Shown: positions 1 through 10,427, counted from the first letter of the stretch. The stretch: 64,000 bases of DNA from Rhodococcus rhodnii (GCA_000720375.1 JOAA01000012.1:248001-312000); one strand, 5' to 3'. Notes: generated by a model from the letters alone, not told the origin. Program-made: numbers and translations.

Positions 1-2
1 CG

Positions 3-164
3 ACCGACGAAAACGAGAACAGGTCCGCGGGCGGCAACGCCACCGCCGTCGGCAGGCTTGTCGGCGCGATCGACTGGCTCGTCGACGCGGAACCCGGGCT
101 GTACGACGCGATCGACGTGCCGCTTCGGCCGGCCGTCGGCAAGTTCTGCAGACGCGGCGCGTGA
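3..164 (+). CDS. C-terminal end of an unidentified protein (5' truncated)
   Basis: An open frame enters from the left edge and ends at a TGA at 162-164, giving about 53 residues with a tail that includes LYDAIDVPLRPAVGKFCRR. I do not recognise the family. It runs in the same direction as the next gene and ends six bases before the operator at 170, so that operator more likely serves the downstream gene. A chance open frame is possible, as there is no start codon to judge by. Confidence 0.4.
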   Translation, partial: TDENENRSAGGNATAVGRLVGAIDWLVDAEPGLYDAIDVPLRPAVGKFCRRGA

Positions 165-169
165 CAAAC

Positions 170-183
170 TAGAACTTGTTCTA
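170..183. promoter_or_regulatory. KstR-type operator upstream of the AhpD-like gene
   Basis: TAGAACTTGTTCTA has perfect TAGAAC/GTTCTA arms and fits the mycobacterial KstR (cholesterol-responsive TetR repressor) consensus TNNAACNNGTTNNA at every fixed position. It lies 28 nt upstream of the start at 212, where a repressor could block the promoter. Two further copies lie in this window, before cholesterol oxidase and fadD17. Confidence 0.75.
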
Positions 184-211
184 ATACGATGGCGGTCGGG
201 AAGGAGCAGGC

Positions 212-694
212 ATGAACATCGACATTCCCGACGGCAAGGACCCGATCGCGTACGTGTGGGGCGAGATGGTGCCGGGCATCGGGACCGCCGCCGCGAACTT
301 CTCACTGGCCGTGTACGCCAACACAACCCTTGGGCTGCGTGAGTTCGAGGCCGCGCGGCTGCGGATCGCGCAGATCAACGGATGCATGTTCTGCCTCGAC
401 TGGCGCACCGAACGCGACGGCGAGAAGGTCGAGGACGAGTTCCTCGATGCGGTGACCAATTGGCGCACAACGGAAAGCTTCGACGACCGGACCCGGCTGG
501 CCGCCGAGTACGCCGAGCGGTACGCGATCGACCACCACAGCCTGGACGAGGAGTTCTGGGGCCGGATGACCCAGCACTACAGCCAAGCCGAGATCGTCGA
601 GCTGAGCATGAGTATCGGCTCGTGGCTGGCGTTCGGCAGACTCAACCACGTCCTCGGTCTCGACGCGATGTGCGTGCTGCCCAACAAGGTCTGA
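212..694 (+). CDS. Carboxymuconolactone decarboxylase / AhpD-fold protein
   Basis: A 160-residue protein of the AhpD/carboxymuconolactone decarboxylase superfamily. Around residues 50-60 it carries the paired-cysteine motif NGCMFCLDW followed by the helix bearing ERDGEKVEDE, as in alkylhydroperoxidase-type members that use CxxC for peroxide reduction. An AAGGAG Shine-Dalgarno sits 6-7 nt before the ATG. The KstR-type box just upstream puts it in a sterol-responsive context, so a peroxidase protecting against H2O2 from the adjacent cholesterol oxidase, or a role in ring degradation, are both plausible. The substrate cannot be read from sequence. Family assignment is firm, function is not. Confidence 0.85.
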   Translation: MNIDIPDGKDPIAYVWGEMVPGIGTAAANFSLAVYANTTLGLREFEAARLRIAQINGCMFCLDWRTERDGEKVEDEFLDAVTNWRTTESFDDRTRLAAEYAERYAIDHHSLDEEFWGRMTQHYSQAEIVELSMSIGSWLAFGRLNHVLGLDAMCVLPNKV

Positions 695-697
695 GCA

Positions 698-720
698 TGG
701 CGGGGCGCGATGCCCCGCCA
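698..720. terminator. Bidirectional hairpin terminator
   Basis: TGGCGGGGC and GCCCCGCCA form a perfect 9-bp stem with loop GCGAT. It lies between the convergent ends of the AhpD-like gene (694) and cholesterol oxidase (729). There is no U-tract, as is common in actinomycetes. Confidence 0.7.
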
Positions 721-728
721 GTGTCGCC

Positions 729-2436
<1,708 letters not shown>

Positions 2437-2671
2437 TGTGTCTTGTCCTCGGGTCCGGTAGTGGCGAACGGTGACGGAACTCCCTGTAGAAACGCCATTT
2501 CTGTAACGTGTTCTCTCACGTCTGGTGAGCGCTTGGGCCGTTGGAAGCTATCTGGGTATGCGTTCGCTGTTACCTAGGGGACGCCGATTGGCAGGAGTTG
2601 CTGACTGCTGAACGGACGAATGTCGGGCGCGCGGGCGGTTTCTGAATCAGTTCCCCTGGCGCACGACGTCA

Positions 2672-4444
2672 TCACCCGTCTGATCGTGTCCAGATACCGT
2701 CGGATGTCGGACTTGTCAGCCACGCGACATTCAGGTCGAACAGCGGGCCGTCGTGGGTTCGCAGCCGCTCCACGAGATCACGCTGACGCCCGGCCAGCAG
2801 GGCGATCACCTTGGCAGGCGACGACTCCTGCTCGGCGTTGCGATACCAGTTGCCCAATATCTCCAACGTGAAGTCGACGACGAGCGAGCCGCCGATGCCG
2901 AGGGTGACGTCACCGAACGCGCGGAATTGCCCAGTGTGCAACGACATGTTCCGGGTTGCGTTGAGCGCGTGCAGGAACGTGGCGATCCGCTGGTGCCGGT
3001 CTGCCAGCCACTGTGCACAAGCGACCGGATTTGTCAGCCGGTCTGACCAATCGTGCACTTGCTGTCCCGCTAGTGGGGACATCTGGGAGACGACCGAGGC
3101 CAATGCCTCCCTTGCGACCGTGACCACGGGAGCCTCCGAAGCGCGCTTCGGCAGAAGGAGGTCGACCCAGGTATTGAGGTCGTGCAGCCGGTTGAAGTCG
3201 TTGGTGGTCGCGTGGCTGTCGACCAACCGCAGCTCGGCGGGAAAGGTCCTCGCGCCTTGGCGTAACTGCTGGTGCGCCTCGACAATCTGCTGTCGCATGG
3301 CCTGCAACGCGAGCACCGCGGCGATGTCGTCCCGCTTGTTCAAGCCGCACGCTTCCAAAGCGGCCCACGCCAGGGCGGCGGCAGGCAAGGGAGCCTCGGT
3401 GGCGCGGGCGACGTGCGCCATCCGCAGGCCGTTGCGCAACGTACCCGGCCAGTGGGACACGAGCGGGACGGCGCGGTGGACAGTCGGCGTGTGAGACTGG
3501 ATGTGCCTGGACTCACCACTGTCCACCCGGGACACGAAGACGTCGTCGCCGAGTGACAGCGCCACCAGCCGGTGGCCCGCCATGTACTGGTCCAGCAGTT
3601 CGGCGAGCTCGCGACGCGCCACTCGGCCCGCGCTCGGCGCATCGACCGCGTTGACCTGGCATGCCACCAGACACGCGGCGCCATTGGTGGACGCCTGTTG
3701 TGTGAACCTGCGGAGGCGACCGAGCGCGGCACCGAATCCCAGGCGTTCGGGTTCCCGTACAGCGGAACACACGGCCGCCTCGTGGAGTGCGTCGAGCCGA
3801 GTCAGTTCGGCGGCTCCGTGCACGACGACGGCCACTCGATACGCCGAAGCCCGCGGAAGCAGAAGGTCTTTCAGTGCGGGAGCGTCCACTTTGTCCATCG
3901 TGCGGAACGCGCGAATCAGATCCTGGGTCAATGCGGCTGGATCGCGATCGGCCGTGGCGACAAGGCAGGCGAACTCGTCGGCCACCAGTTCCAGGTCTCC
4001 TGCCGAGTTCCAGGCCTCGGCAAGCGCGTTGTCCAGCAGATCATGGATCTTGGGCAGTTGTGCGTCGATCTCGGCGGCGGTGCTGAGCGCGAGTGTCTTG
4101 AGTTCGTCGAGGGGGTTGGACTGAACGGCGATCATCGCCGCGGCGTCCACTAACGACTGACGAAGGTCGTCGACGCCCCACCGTGCCACGGCATAAGCCG
4201 CGGCCTCGCAGTGCGCCCGGACCAGCGCGCGTCCTGGCTGGCCCGTGTCGGCGAAACTGCGCAGCACGGCCTGGGCCCGCGGCAGTTCGGCGGACATGCC
4301 CGCGAGACCGGCGACGTGTTGGCTGAACAGCGATGTCTTGCTGATCGCGCGCAGGATGCGCTGCAGCAGGTACGTCTGGCTCCAGCTCACATCGCGACGC
4401 CGGAACTCGGCAAGCAACCGATGGTCGAATCCGCTGAACGCCAC
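2672..4444 (-). CDS. Large hypothetical protein with C-terminal HEPN-like motif
   Basis: A 590-residue cytoplasmic, mostly alpha-helical protein that I do not recognise as a named family. It lacks a signal peptide, transmembrane segments and a nucleotide-binding loop. Near residue 510 the stretch ATRNMSLHTG contains RNMSLH, which matches the RNx3H (Rx4-6H) signature of HEPN RNase domains, within a predicted helical region. HEPN domains occur in toxins, abortive-infection proteins and tRNA-processing enzymes. The gene stands alone with no obvious antitoxin or NTPase partner. The start is a GTG without a clear Shine-Dalgarno, so the N-terminus is uncertain. The RNase idea is inference from one motif. 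Confidence 0.7.
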   Translation of the reverse strand: MAFSGFDHRLLAEFRRRDVSWSQTYLLQRILRAISKTSLFSQHVAGLAGMSAELPRAQAVLRSFADTGQPGRALVRAHCEAAAYAVARWGVDDLRQSLVDAAAMIAVQSNPLDELKTLALSTAAEIDAQLPKIHDLLDNALAEAWNSAGDLELVADEFACLVATADRDPAALTQDLIRAFRTMDKVDAPALKDLLLPRASAYRVAVVVHGAAELTRLDALHEAAVCSAVREPERLGFGAALGRLRRFTQQASTNGAACLVACQVNAVDAPSAGRVARRELAELLDQYMAGHRLVALSLGDDVFVSRVDSGESRHIQSHTPTVHRAVPLVSHWPGTLRNGLRMAHVARATEAPLPAAALAWAALEACGLNKRDDIAAVLALQAMRQQIVEAHQQLRQGARTFPAELRLVDSHATTNDFNRLHDLNTWVDLLLPKRASEAPVVTVAREALASVVSQMSPLAGQQVHDWSDRLTNPVACAQWLADRHQRIATFLHALNATRNMSLHTGQFRAFGDVTLGIGGSLVVDFTLEILGNWYRNAEQESSPAKVIALLAGRQRDLVERLRTHDGPLFDLNVAWLTSPTSDGIWTRSDG

Positions 4445-4499
4445 ACAACCAATCGAACCATCGAGGTCACGTCCGAGCGGCAGTAACCCCGCCCTGATC

Positions 4500-5009
4500 T
4501 CAGCCGGTCTGGCCGGCGGCCTTCTTCAAGGCGTCGTAGCCGAGCTGCAGCGCATCCGCCGCGGCGACCGAGGTGAGCACTGTGGTCGCCAGCCGGGTGA
4601 TCCTCGGCGCGAAGACCATGCCCGCGGTCAGGCCGGTGGCGATCCAGATCGCCAGGCAGAACGGGCACGTCAGCAGTTCACCGACAGCGTGCTGCACGCC
4701 GTGACCACGAACGGACTCGTTCAGCTCGCCGTCACCGGCAGGCTCCTCGTACCTGGTGAACGGCGCCCGCAACGGGCTGGTGACCGCGTCCTTCGCGATC
4801 AGCCTGCTGGCCTTGTGGGTGGCGATGCTCAGCAGTGCCGTATCGCCGAAACTGAACCGTTCGGGCAGGCGTTTTCCCAGCAGCCTGCCGGTGAGCGCCA
4901 GCGCCCCGGTCACTCCACCGTAGACAGTCAACGCGCCCAGATAGCCCTGCAGCGGCCGGTCCTCTTTGCCGCTTTCGTACTGCCGTCGCACTTGCTCCAG
5001 TGTTCGCAC
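4500..5009 (-). CDS. DUF1360 family membrane-associated protein
   Basis: About 169 residues. Features of DUF1360 are visible: an N-terminal hydrophobic segment (YGGVTGALALTGRLLG), the middle SIATHKASRLIAKDAVTSPLRAPFTRY stretch (read in parts) and a CPFC motif in LLTCPFCLAIWIATG followed by two hydrophobic segments. The family is known from sporulation or cell-envelope contexts in Gram-positives, with unknown biochemistry. I chose the GTG at 5009 (VRTLEQVRRQYES) because the family starts near there; no strong Shine-Dalgarno supports it, and a GTG 36 nt further up is possible. It runs divergently from the VanZ-RDD gene. Confidence 0.75.
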   Translation of the reverse strand: MRTLEQVRRQYESGKEDRPLQGYLGALTVYGGVTGALALTGRLLGKRLPERFSFGDTALLSIATHKASRLIAKDAVTSPLRAPFTRYEEPAGDGELNESVRGHGVQHAVGELLTCPFCLAIWIATGLTAGMVFAPRITRLATTVLTSVAAADALQLGYDALKKAAGQTG

Positions 5010-5087
5010 CTGATCCGGATACCCAGATCGACCGGCTTGACGCACCTTCGAGTTGCCGGGCTCAGGGGCCACCGGTATTACGTAACG

Positions 5088-6221
5088 GTGCTTTCCGCAG
5101 TGCTCGCGATCATCGGCGGGTGTTTCCTGGCTGTGCTGCTGTCCCTGCCGTTCGTGGTGGTGAGCTACCGGCGCCACGGCGAGCTCGGGTTCGGCCGGAT
5201 CGTGCTCGCGGTCGGGTTCGTGATCTACGCGCTGGCGATCGCGACGTACACCTTGCTGCCGTTGCCACAGATCAACGACACATGGTGCGTTCAGCACGCA
5301 GCGTTCGCGTCCCCGCAGTTGAACGTCATGCAATTCCTGGCCGACATCCGGCATGAACAGCGCGGCACGAGCCTGAGCGCCTACCTGCACAACCCCGCGG
5401 TCCAGCAGACGGTCTTCAATGTCTTCTTGTTCGTGCCGCTGGGAATGTTCCTGAAGGGATTCTTCGGCCGGGGTGTGGCCGGCACGATCGCCATCGGGTT
5501 CGGGGTGTCCCTGCTGGTGGAGTTCACCCAGCTGACCGGCGACTGGTTCCTGTTCCCGTGCCCGTACCGGCTGTTCGATGTGGACGACCTGATCACCAAC
5601 ACCCTCGGCACGGCGGTGGGTGTGGCGTTCGCGCCGCTGCTCAGGCCGCTGGCAGGGCGTGTTCCGGCCGCTCCACCGACCGCGCCGCGGCCGGTGACCG
5701 CGTGGCGCAGGCTGCTGGGCATGCTGCTCGACCTGATCTCGGTGTACGTGCTCGGTGGATTCCTGGTCAGCGCCATCGACGTCGTGATCATGTACGTCTT
5801 CGGCGGCGCGGGCATCCCGCAGTCGTGGTTCACCACGGCCCTCGCCATGTGGGTGCCCGCGTTGTTCTTCCTGGTGTTGCCGTCCTTCGGCAAGGACGGC
5901 GCGACGGTCGGTCAGCGTGCCGTGCGCCTGGCCCGGGTCCGCCCGGACGGTCGCCCAGCCGGTGCCCGGGTGGTGATCGCGCTGCTGACCGGCAGCACCG
6001 GCTACTTCCTCTGCACGGGACTGGCTTCGGTCGTGCCGAGGCTTGATTGGTTCGCGTTCGTGTTGGTAGCGGGCGCTTTCGTGCTTGTCTGGCCGCGCTC
6101 GCACCGCGGACTGTCCGGACTGGTCGCCGGACTGTCTATTGTGGATTCAGGGGATCGTCGCGCAACCGGCTGTACAGCAGGCCGTCCCGCCACTGACCGG
6201 CACGAAACTCGCACGCCCTGA
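5088..6221 (+). CDS. VanZ-like / RDD two-domain membrane protein
   Basis: About 377 residues in two membrane domains. Residues 1-190 form a VanZ-like domain (LPFVVVSYRRHGELG, FNVFLFVPLGMFL, LVEFTQLTGDW, and the FDVDDLITNTLGT motif). Residues 200-350 form an RDD domain (WRRLLGMLLDLISVYV, then GATVGQRAVRLARV). VanZ domains are linked to low-level glycopeptide resistance or envelope function, and RDD proteins to transport. The GTG at 5088 is the first sensible start, but no Shine-Dalgarno is visible. The last 28 residues lie antisense to the end of the acetyltransferase gene and look unlike either domain, so the true stop may reflect read-through of a former end. Confidence 0.8.
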   Translation: MLSAVLAIIGGCFLAVLLSLPFVVVSYRRHGELGFGRIVLAVGFVIYALAIATYTLLPLPQINDTWCVQHAAFASPQLNVMQFLADIRHEQRGTSLSAYLHNPAVQQTVFNVFLFVPLGMFLKGFFGRGVAGTIAIGFGVSLLVEFTQLTGDWFLFPCPYRLFDVDDLITNTLGTAVGVAFAPLLRPLAGRVPAAPPTAPRPVTAWRRLLGMLLDLISVYVLGGFLVSAIDVVIMYVFGGAGIPQSWFTTALAMWVPALFFLVLPSFGKDGATVGQRAVRLARVRPDGRPAGARVVIALLTGSTGYFLCTGLASVVPRLDWFAFVLVAGAFVLVWPRSHRGLSGLVAGLSIVDSGDRRATGCTAGRPATDRHETRTP

Positions 6222-6630
6222 TCACGCCTTCCAACTGGAAACCGGCCTTCTCCAACGCCCGCTGCTCGGCGGTGTTCTCGGGGTGGGTGCCAGCCTGAAT
6301 CCGTTGCACCGGAGTGTGTTCGAACAGGTAGTCGCACAGCATCGCCTGCGCCCGCCAGCCGAAGCCCTTGCCGCGCCACTCCGGGAGCAACACTATGCCG
6401 ATCTCCCAGTAATACGACGAAGGCGTGTACGACCCCTTGCGCCAGGCCACGTTTCCAGCCGCGACACCATCGACGTCGACGATCAACCTGCCGCCGTCGG
6501 GGCCCAGAAATCCGTCCTTGGCGAATCGCCGCGCGGGCTCCTGTGCGTCGTGGAAACCCCGCCAGTCAAGGCCGACCAGGCCTGGTTCCAGCAGATACCG
6601 CCGGAACATGGCCAGGTCGGCTTCGGTCAC
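6136..6630 (-). CDS. GNAT family N-acetyltransferase
   Basis: At least 164 residues with the GNAT core: acetyl-CoA loop in LPEWRGKGFGWRAQAML (Q/R-x-x-G-x-G/A), then NTAEQRALEKAGFQLEG, as in RimJ/RimL-type enzymes. The GTG at 6630 is the only ordinary start, but it cuts off the first beta strand, whose sequence (IDLRPVTEADL) is encoded just upstream. GGGGAG lies 5 nt before an ATC codon at 6645, so a non-canonical ATC start or a local sequence error should be considered. It converges on, and overlaps by 86 nt, the VanZ-RDD gene, and starts close to the end of the penicillin-binding protein gene on the same strand. Confidence 0.85.
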   Translation of the reverse strand: MTEADLAMFRRYLLEPGLVGLDWRGFHDAQEPARRFAKDGFLGPDGGRLIVDVDGVAAGNVAWRKGSYTPSSYYWEIGIVLLPEWRGKGFGWRAQAMLCDYLFEHTPVQRIQAGTHPENTAEQRALEKAGFQLEGVIRACEFRAGQWRDGLLYSRLRDDPLNPQ

Positions 6631-6646
6631 CGGTCGTAAGTCGATG

Positions 6647-8680
6647 TCATCTCCCCAGAATGGCCTGCATCGCCTTGAAGTACGGCGGTGCGGCCACTGT
6701 ACCGCCGAACGCGCCGTGCCCGCAGGAACCGATGTGGACCGGGGTCCCGGGGCAGAGTTGCCCTGGCTTGTTGCCGTCCGCGAAGACCAGCGACGACACC
6801 GCGTACCTGTCGACACCGCCGACGAACGCGACCGACTGGTTGGTCTGCGTGGTACCGGTCTTGCCGATGTCCGGACGTGTCCAGCCCGCGGCATGAGCGG
6901 ACGCCGCAGTCGTACCGCTGACCGTGTCCTGGCTCAGGCCGGTCATCAAAGTACTGGCCACATCGCTGGAAACGGCCTGCTCGCAGCCGGACGTCTTGTA
7001 GCTGACGGGATTTCCGGCCGCGTCGGTCACCGACAGGATCGGCGTCGGCGCGCACCAGACACCGCCGCTCATCAGCGTCGCGGGCACGTTCGCCAGCTCC
7101 AGCGGACTGACCGGGCTGTTGCCGAGCGTGAACGACGGCTTGTCCTGGAAGTACTGCGTCTGCGTCTGGCTGCGCTGCGGATCGTTCGAGTTGGGGTCGG
7201 GTTTCTGGCCGGCGGCGTTGCTCTGCATGGTCGTGCGGAGACCGAGGCGCGACGCCATGGCGACCACCGCGGGCACTCCGACTTGCTGCTCCAGCCCGAC
7301 GAACGCCGTGTTGGGCGACGTGGCGAGGCCGTCGGTCAGCGAGATGGGGTCGGAGTAGTTGCCATCGTTGTGCACGGTGTAGCAGTTCCGGTTGCCGGGC
7401 ACGGGGAAACACTGGCTGGGCGGGTTCGGCAACGGGGTGTCGAGGGTCGCCGTGCCGGACTCCAGTGCCGCCGCGGCCGTGAAGATCTTGAACACCGACC
7501 CCGAACCGAACGGGTCGCTCACCTCGGTCACCAGATTGCGCGTGGTCTCGCCCTGGCTCGCGTCCGTTCCGAGCGTGCGGTTGGCCACCAGCGCCAGGAT
7601 TTCGTGCGACGTCGAACCCGGCGAAACGATCGCCATCGTGTTGGCGACGCCGGGTTGCTTGGTGGGTACGTTGGCGTCGACCGCGTTCTTGGCCGCCTGG
7701 CTGACCTTGCTGTCCATTGTGGTCTTGATGGTCAGCGCGCCGTTGGTCAGCTGCTCCTGGCTCAGCCCGGCCTGCTGCAGGTACGTCAACGCGTACTGGC
7801 AGAAGAACCCGGCGTCCGGCTGCGCGCTGTAGCACGTGCTCGACGGGACGGTCGGCCCGCTGACACCGAGTGGCGCGGCCCTGGCCTGCGTCGCGGTCGG
7901 GGCGTCGATGGCCTTGTTGGCCAGCATCGCGTCGATCACCATGTCACGCCTGTGCTGCGCGTTGACTGGCTTCGTGTACGGGTTGAAGGTCGTGGGGTTG
8001 TTGACCATCCCGGCCAGCAACGCCGCCTGCGGCACGGTCAGTTTGTCCGCTGTGGTGCCGAAATACGCGCGGGCCGCGGCTTCGACGCCGTAGATCTTGC
8101 CGGTGAACTCGACGACGTTCAGGTAGTCGGTCAGGATCTCGTCCTTGGACAAGTGCTTGTCCAACTCGATCGCCGACCGGGCCTCCCGCATCTTGCGGGT
8201 CAGGGTGTCCGCGCGGTCGGCGGCCTGCGCCGCCGGGTTGTCCTTGTCGGCGACGTTGATCAGGTAGTTCTTCACCAGCTGCTGGGTGATGGTCGAGCCG
8301 CCCTGGTGGTCGCCGCCGGTAGCGTCGGAGATCGCGGCACGGGCCACGCCCTGCGGGTCGATCCCGTGCTCCTGGTAGAACCGGCGGTCCTCAATGGACA
8401 CAATGGCGTTCTTCATCGCGGCGGAGATCTTGTCGCCGGGGACGGTGATCCGGTATTGGTCGAAAACCGTGGCGATCGGGGTGCCGTCCCGGTCGGTGAT
8501 CGTGGTCACGCCGGGCAGATCCTTCGATATCGACGCCGGGGCGATCCGGACCACGGAATCACTCACTTCGGCGGCGACGACACCCGCGCTAATCGTCACC
8601 GGGGCCAGAATTCCGGCGACAAGACCACCCGCGGCGGCGCAGCCGCCAAGAAGCTTGAGGAGATTTCGACCAGCCGACAC
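6647..8680 (-). CDS. Class A penicillin-binding protein (transglycosylase-transpeptidase)
   Basis: About 677 residues. A transmembrane anchor at 8-37 is followed by a GT51 transglycosylase domain (catalytic Glu in SIEDRRFYQEHGID near 97, QGGSTITQQ at 126-134) and a penicillin-binding transpeptidase domain with S395-V-F-K, SPN at 455-457 and KTGT at 607-610. It polymerises lipid II and cross-links peptidoglycan outside the membrane. It is shorter than PonA-type enzymes and lacks PASTA repeats. I chose the GTG at 8680, since homologues begin just before the membrane anchor; an in-frame ATG at 8836 would add 52 unsupported residues. No strong Shine-Dalgarno marks either start. Confidence 0.92.
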   Translation of the reverse strand: MSAGRNLLKLLGGCAAAGGLVAGILAPVTISAGVVAAEVSDSVVRIAPASISKDLPGVTTITDRDGTPIATVFDQYRITVPGDKISAAMKNAIVSIEDRRFYQEHGIDPQGVARAAISDATGGDHQGGSTITQQLVKNYLINVADKDNPAAQAADRADTLTRKMREARSAIELDKHLSKDEILTDYLNVVEFTGKIYGVEAAARAYFGTTADKLTVPQAALLAGMVNNPTTFNPYTKPVNAQHRRDMVIDAMLANKAIDAPTATQARAAPLGVSGPTVPSSTCYSAQPDAGFFCQYALTYLQQAGLSQEQLTNGALTIKTTMDSKVSQAAKNAVDANVPTKQPGVANTMAIVSPGSTSHEILALVANRTLGTDASQGETTRNLVTEVSDPFGSGSVFKIFTAAAALESGTATLDTPLPNPPSQCFPVPGNRNCYTVHNDGNYSDPISLTDGLATSPNTAFVGLEQQVGVPAVVAMASRLGLRTTMQSNAAGQKPDPNSNDPQRSQTQTQYFQDKPSFTLGNSPVSPLELANVPATLMSGGVWCAPTPILSVTDAAGNPVSYKTSGCEQAVSSDVASTLMTGLSQDTVSGTTAASAHAAGWTRPDIGKTGTTQTNQSVAFVGGVDRYAVSSLVFADGNKPGQLCPGTPVHIGSCGHGAFGGTVAAPPYFKAMQAILGR

Positions 8681-8908
8681 TAGATCAAATGTACGCCCCG
8701 CTGACCAGGCAGAATGGACGAAGCGCGCATTACGGAGAGCCCAGTTCAAGCCTTTAGCCGGGTGACTCCAGTCACTGGTTCGGGTATCAGCGACAAATCG
8801 CCTGGTGGCAGCGGGGCGATCACCCCATCGGGGCACTAGGGTGAGAACGCCCCGGCGGAAATCCCGGCGGGACCACGGAGCCGATTTTTCGACGAGGTGT
8901 TACGAGAA

Positions 8909-10012
8909 GTGTCCAACCTGGGTGAGTACCAGCGCGCGGGCGTCGACTATTCCATTCTGGACAAGGTCAAGCGGGACGCGGTGCACCGTGCCGCGGCCAC
9001 GAGTGGCCTGCTCGCCGGGCACGGCGCCGAGGAGGTCAGCGGCTCGCGCGGGTCGACCGCGTACGTGTTGAAGGTCGGCGGCCTCACCCTGGCCACTGTC
9101 ACCGAGGGCCTCGGCACCAAATCGGTCATCGCCGAGGACTACCTGGCGCTCACCGGCGAGAGCCGGTTCGCGGACGTGGCGGTGGACGCCGTTGCCGCGA
9201 TCGTGAACGACGTGATCTCGGTCGGCGCCAACCCAATGGTGGTCACCGCGTACTTCGCCACCGGCGACGCGGCCTGGTACTCCGACGAACGCAAGTCGCT
9301 GGAACTGTTGGCAGGCTGGCAGAAAGCCTGCGAGCTGTCCGGCGCGACCTGGGGCGGCGGCGAGTCGCCCGCGCTGCCCGGCATGCTCACCGGCGCGGGC
9401 ATCGAACTCGCCGGCAGCGCGCTGGCCCTGGTGCCCGAAGGCCGCGAACCGGTCTTCGGCGACGCGGTCACCCCCGGCGACAAGATCGTCGTCCTGCCCA
9501 GCTCCGGCCTGCACACCAACGGCTCATCGCTGGCCCGCCGGATCGCCTCCCAGCTGCCCAACGGCCTGAAGACCTCGTTGCCCAGCGGCCGTGACCTCGG
9601 TGCCGCACTGCTCGACCCGTCGGTGCTCTACCCGGCGTTCGTCCGTGCCCTGCTGGATTCGCCGGTACGGCCGCACTTCCTGAACCCGATCACGGGCCAC
9701 GGCCTGCTGAAGATGATGCGGTCGTCAACGAACGTCCGGTACGTCCTGGAGACTGTGCCCGAGGTCCCGGAGGTGCTCGACTTCCTCGCCCAGCAGGCAG
9801 GCATGTCGGCCGCGGAGTCGTACGCCACGCTGAACATGGGCTTCGGCTATGTCGCGGTCGTCCCCGCCGACGACGCCGACAAGACCGTCGAGATCGCCCG
9901 CGCCGCCGGTTACGAGGCCTTCGTCGCTGGTGAGGTTGTCGCCGGTGACCGTTCGGTGTCCGTGCCTTCGCTGGGCATCGAGTACCAGGACGAGGAATTC
10001 AAGATCACCTGA
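8909..10012 (+). CDS. PurM-like AIR synthase-related protein
   Basis: About 367 residues of the PurM/AIR synthase superfamily, with the N-terminal ATP-binding half (YQRAGVDYSILDKVKR, EGLGTKSVIAED, VAAIVNDVISVGANP) and the C-terminal half (LPSSGLHTNGSSLARRI, NPITGHGLLKMMRSS, MGFGYVAVVP). AIR synthase makes 5-aminoimidazole ribonucleotide in purine synthesis. The order of motifs fits PurM, but the gene is away from other pur genes, so it may be a paralogue with another substrate. GAGGTG at 8894-8899 is spaced 9 nt from the GTG at 8909, which I prefer over the GTG at 8897. It is divergent from the penicillin-binding protein gene. Confidence 0.85.
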   Translation: MSNLGEYQRAGVDYSILDKVKRDAVHRAAATSGLLAGHGAEEVSGSRGSTAYVLKVGGLTLATVTEGLGTKSVIAEDYLALTGESRFADVAVDAVAAIVNDVISVGANPMVVTAYFATGDAAWYSDERKSLELLAGWQKACELSGATWGGGESPALPGMLTGAGIELAGSALALVPEGREPVFGDAVTPGDKIVVLPSSGLHTNGSSLARRIASQLPNGLKTSLPSGRDLGAALLDPSVLYPAFVRALLDSPVRPHFLNPITGHGLLKMMRSSTNVRYVLETVPEVPEVLDFLAQQAGMSAAESYATLNMGFGYVAVVPADDADKTVEIARAAGYEAFVAGEVVAGDRSVSVPSLGIEYQDEEFKIT

Positions 10013-10019
10013 TGGCTGA

Positions 10020-10052
10020 CCGAGCCTGCGGCGACTACCGGCGCAGGCTCGG
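10020..10052. terminator. Hairpin terminator after the PurM-like gene
   Basis: CCGAGCCTGCG and CGCAGGCTCGG make an 11-bp perfect stem with an 11-nt loop. It overlaps the last codons of the convergent zinc-ribbon gene, so it probably stops transcription from both sides. Confidence 0.7.
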
Positions 10053-10427
10053 TGGATAGCTGTCAAGGACGATGTAGTCCGCGTCCGCGTCCGGCACGCC
10101 GTCGTTGCGATAGTCGAACTCTCCGGTGGCCCACCGTGCGTACGTGATCACGTCGTGCTCGATGAAGATGTCGAAAAGGTCCGCGTCCCACAAGTTGGGC
10201 CGGATCTCCGGGCCACCGCAGTGCGGGCACCCCTCGCCAATGCCGTCGGTCACCACCAACCGGTGGCCGGGCATTCCGCGGTCGTACGCACCCCAGCGCA
10301 GGGAATCACCGATCTCGAGCGTTTCCAACGCGCAGCCGCCGAAGTAGAACTGCACGTGCTGGTCGCTCAGCGCATGGCACGTCGGGCATTCGGCGTGTCG
10401 AACGTTGACGTAGCTGAACATCCCCAT
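10035..10427 (-). CDS. Small zinc-ribbon hypothetical protein
   Basis: 130 residues, not assigned to a named family. CPTCH near residue 15 and CPHCG near residue 68 give a likely four-cysteine zinc site. The rest is acidic (EFDYRNDGVPDADADYIVLD). There is no signal peptide or membrane segment. A second in-frame ATG two codons later (MFSYVN) is an equally good start. It is a small cytoplasmic protein of unknown role, lying downstream of the propeller lipoprotein on the same strand. Confidence 0.7.
   Translation of the reverse strand: MGMFSYVNVRHAECPTCHALSDQHVQFYFGGCALETLEIGDSLRWGAYDRGMPGHRLVVTDGIGEGCPHCGGPEIRPNLWDADLFDIFIEHDVITYARWATGEFDYRNDGVPDADADYIVLDSYPPSLRR

Noticed and set aside
4245..6221. 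A 658-codon open frame on the plus strand covering the hypothetical, DUF1360 and VanZ regions
   Set aside because: Its first 280 codons run antisense to two minus-strand genes and translate to Arg/Gln-rich sequence. Only the VanZ-RDD part from 5088 is credible.
6425..8683. A 752-codon plus-strand open frame opposite the penicillin-binding protein
   Set aside because: Antisense to complete GT51 and transpeptidase motifs; amino-acid use is typical of shadow frames.
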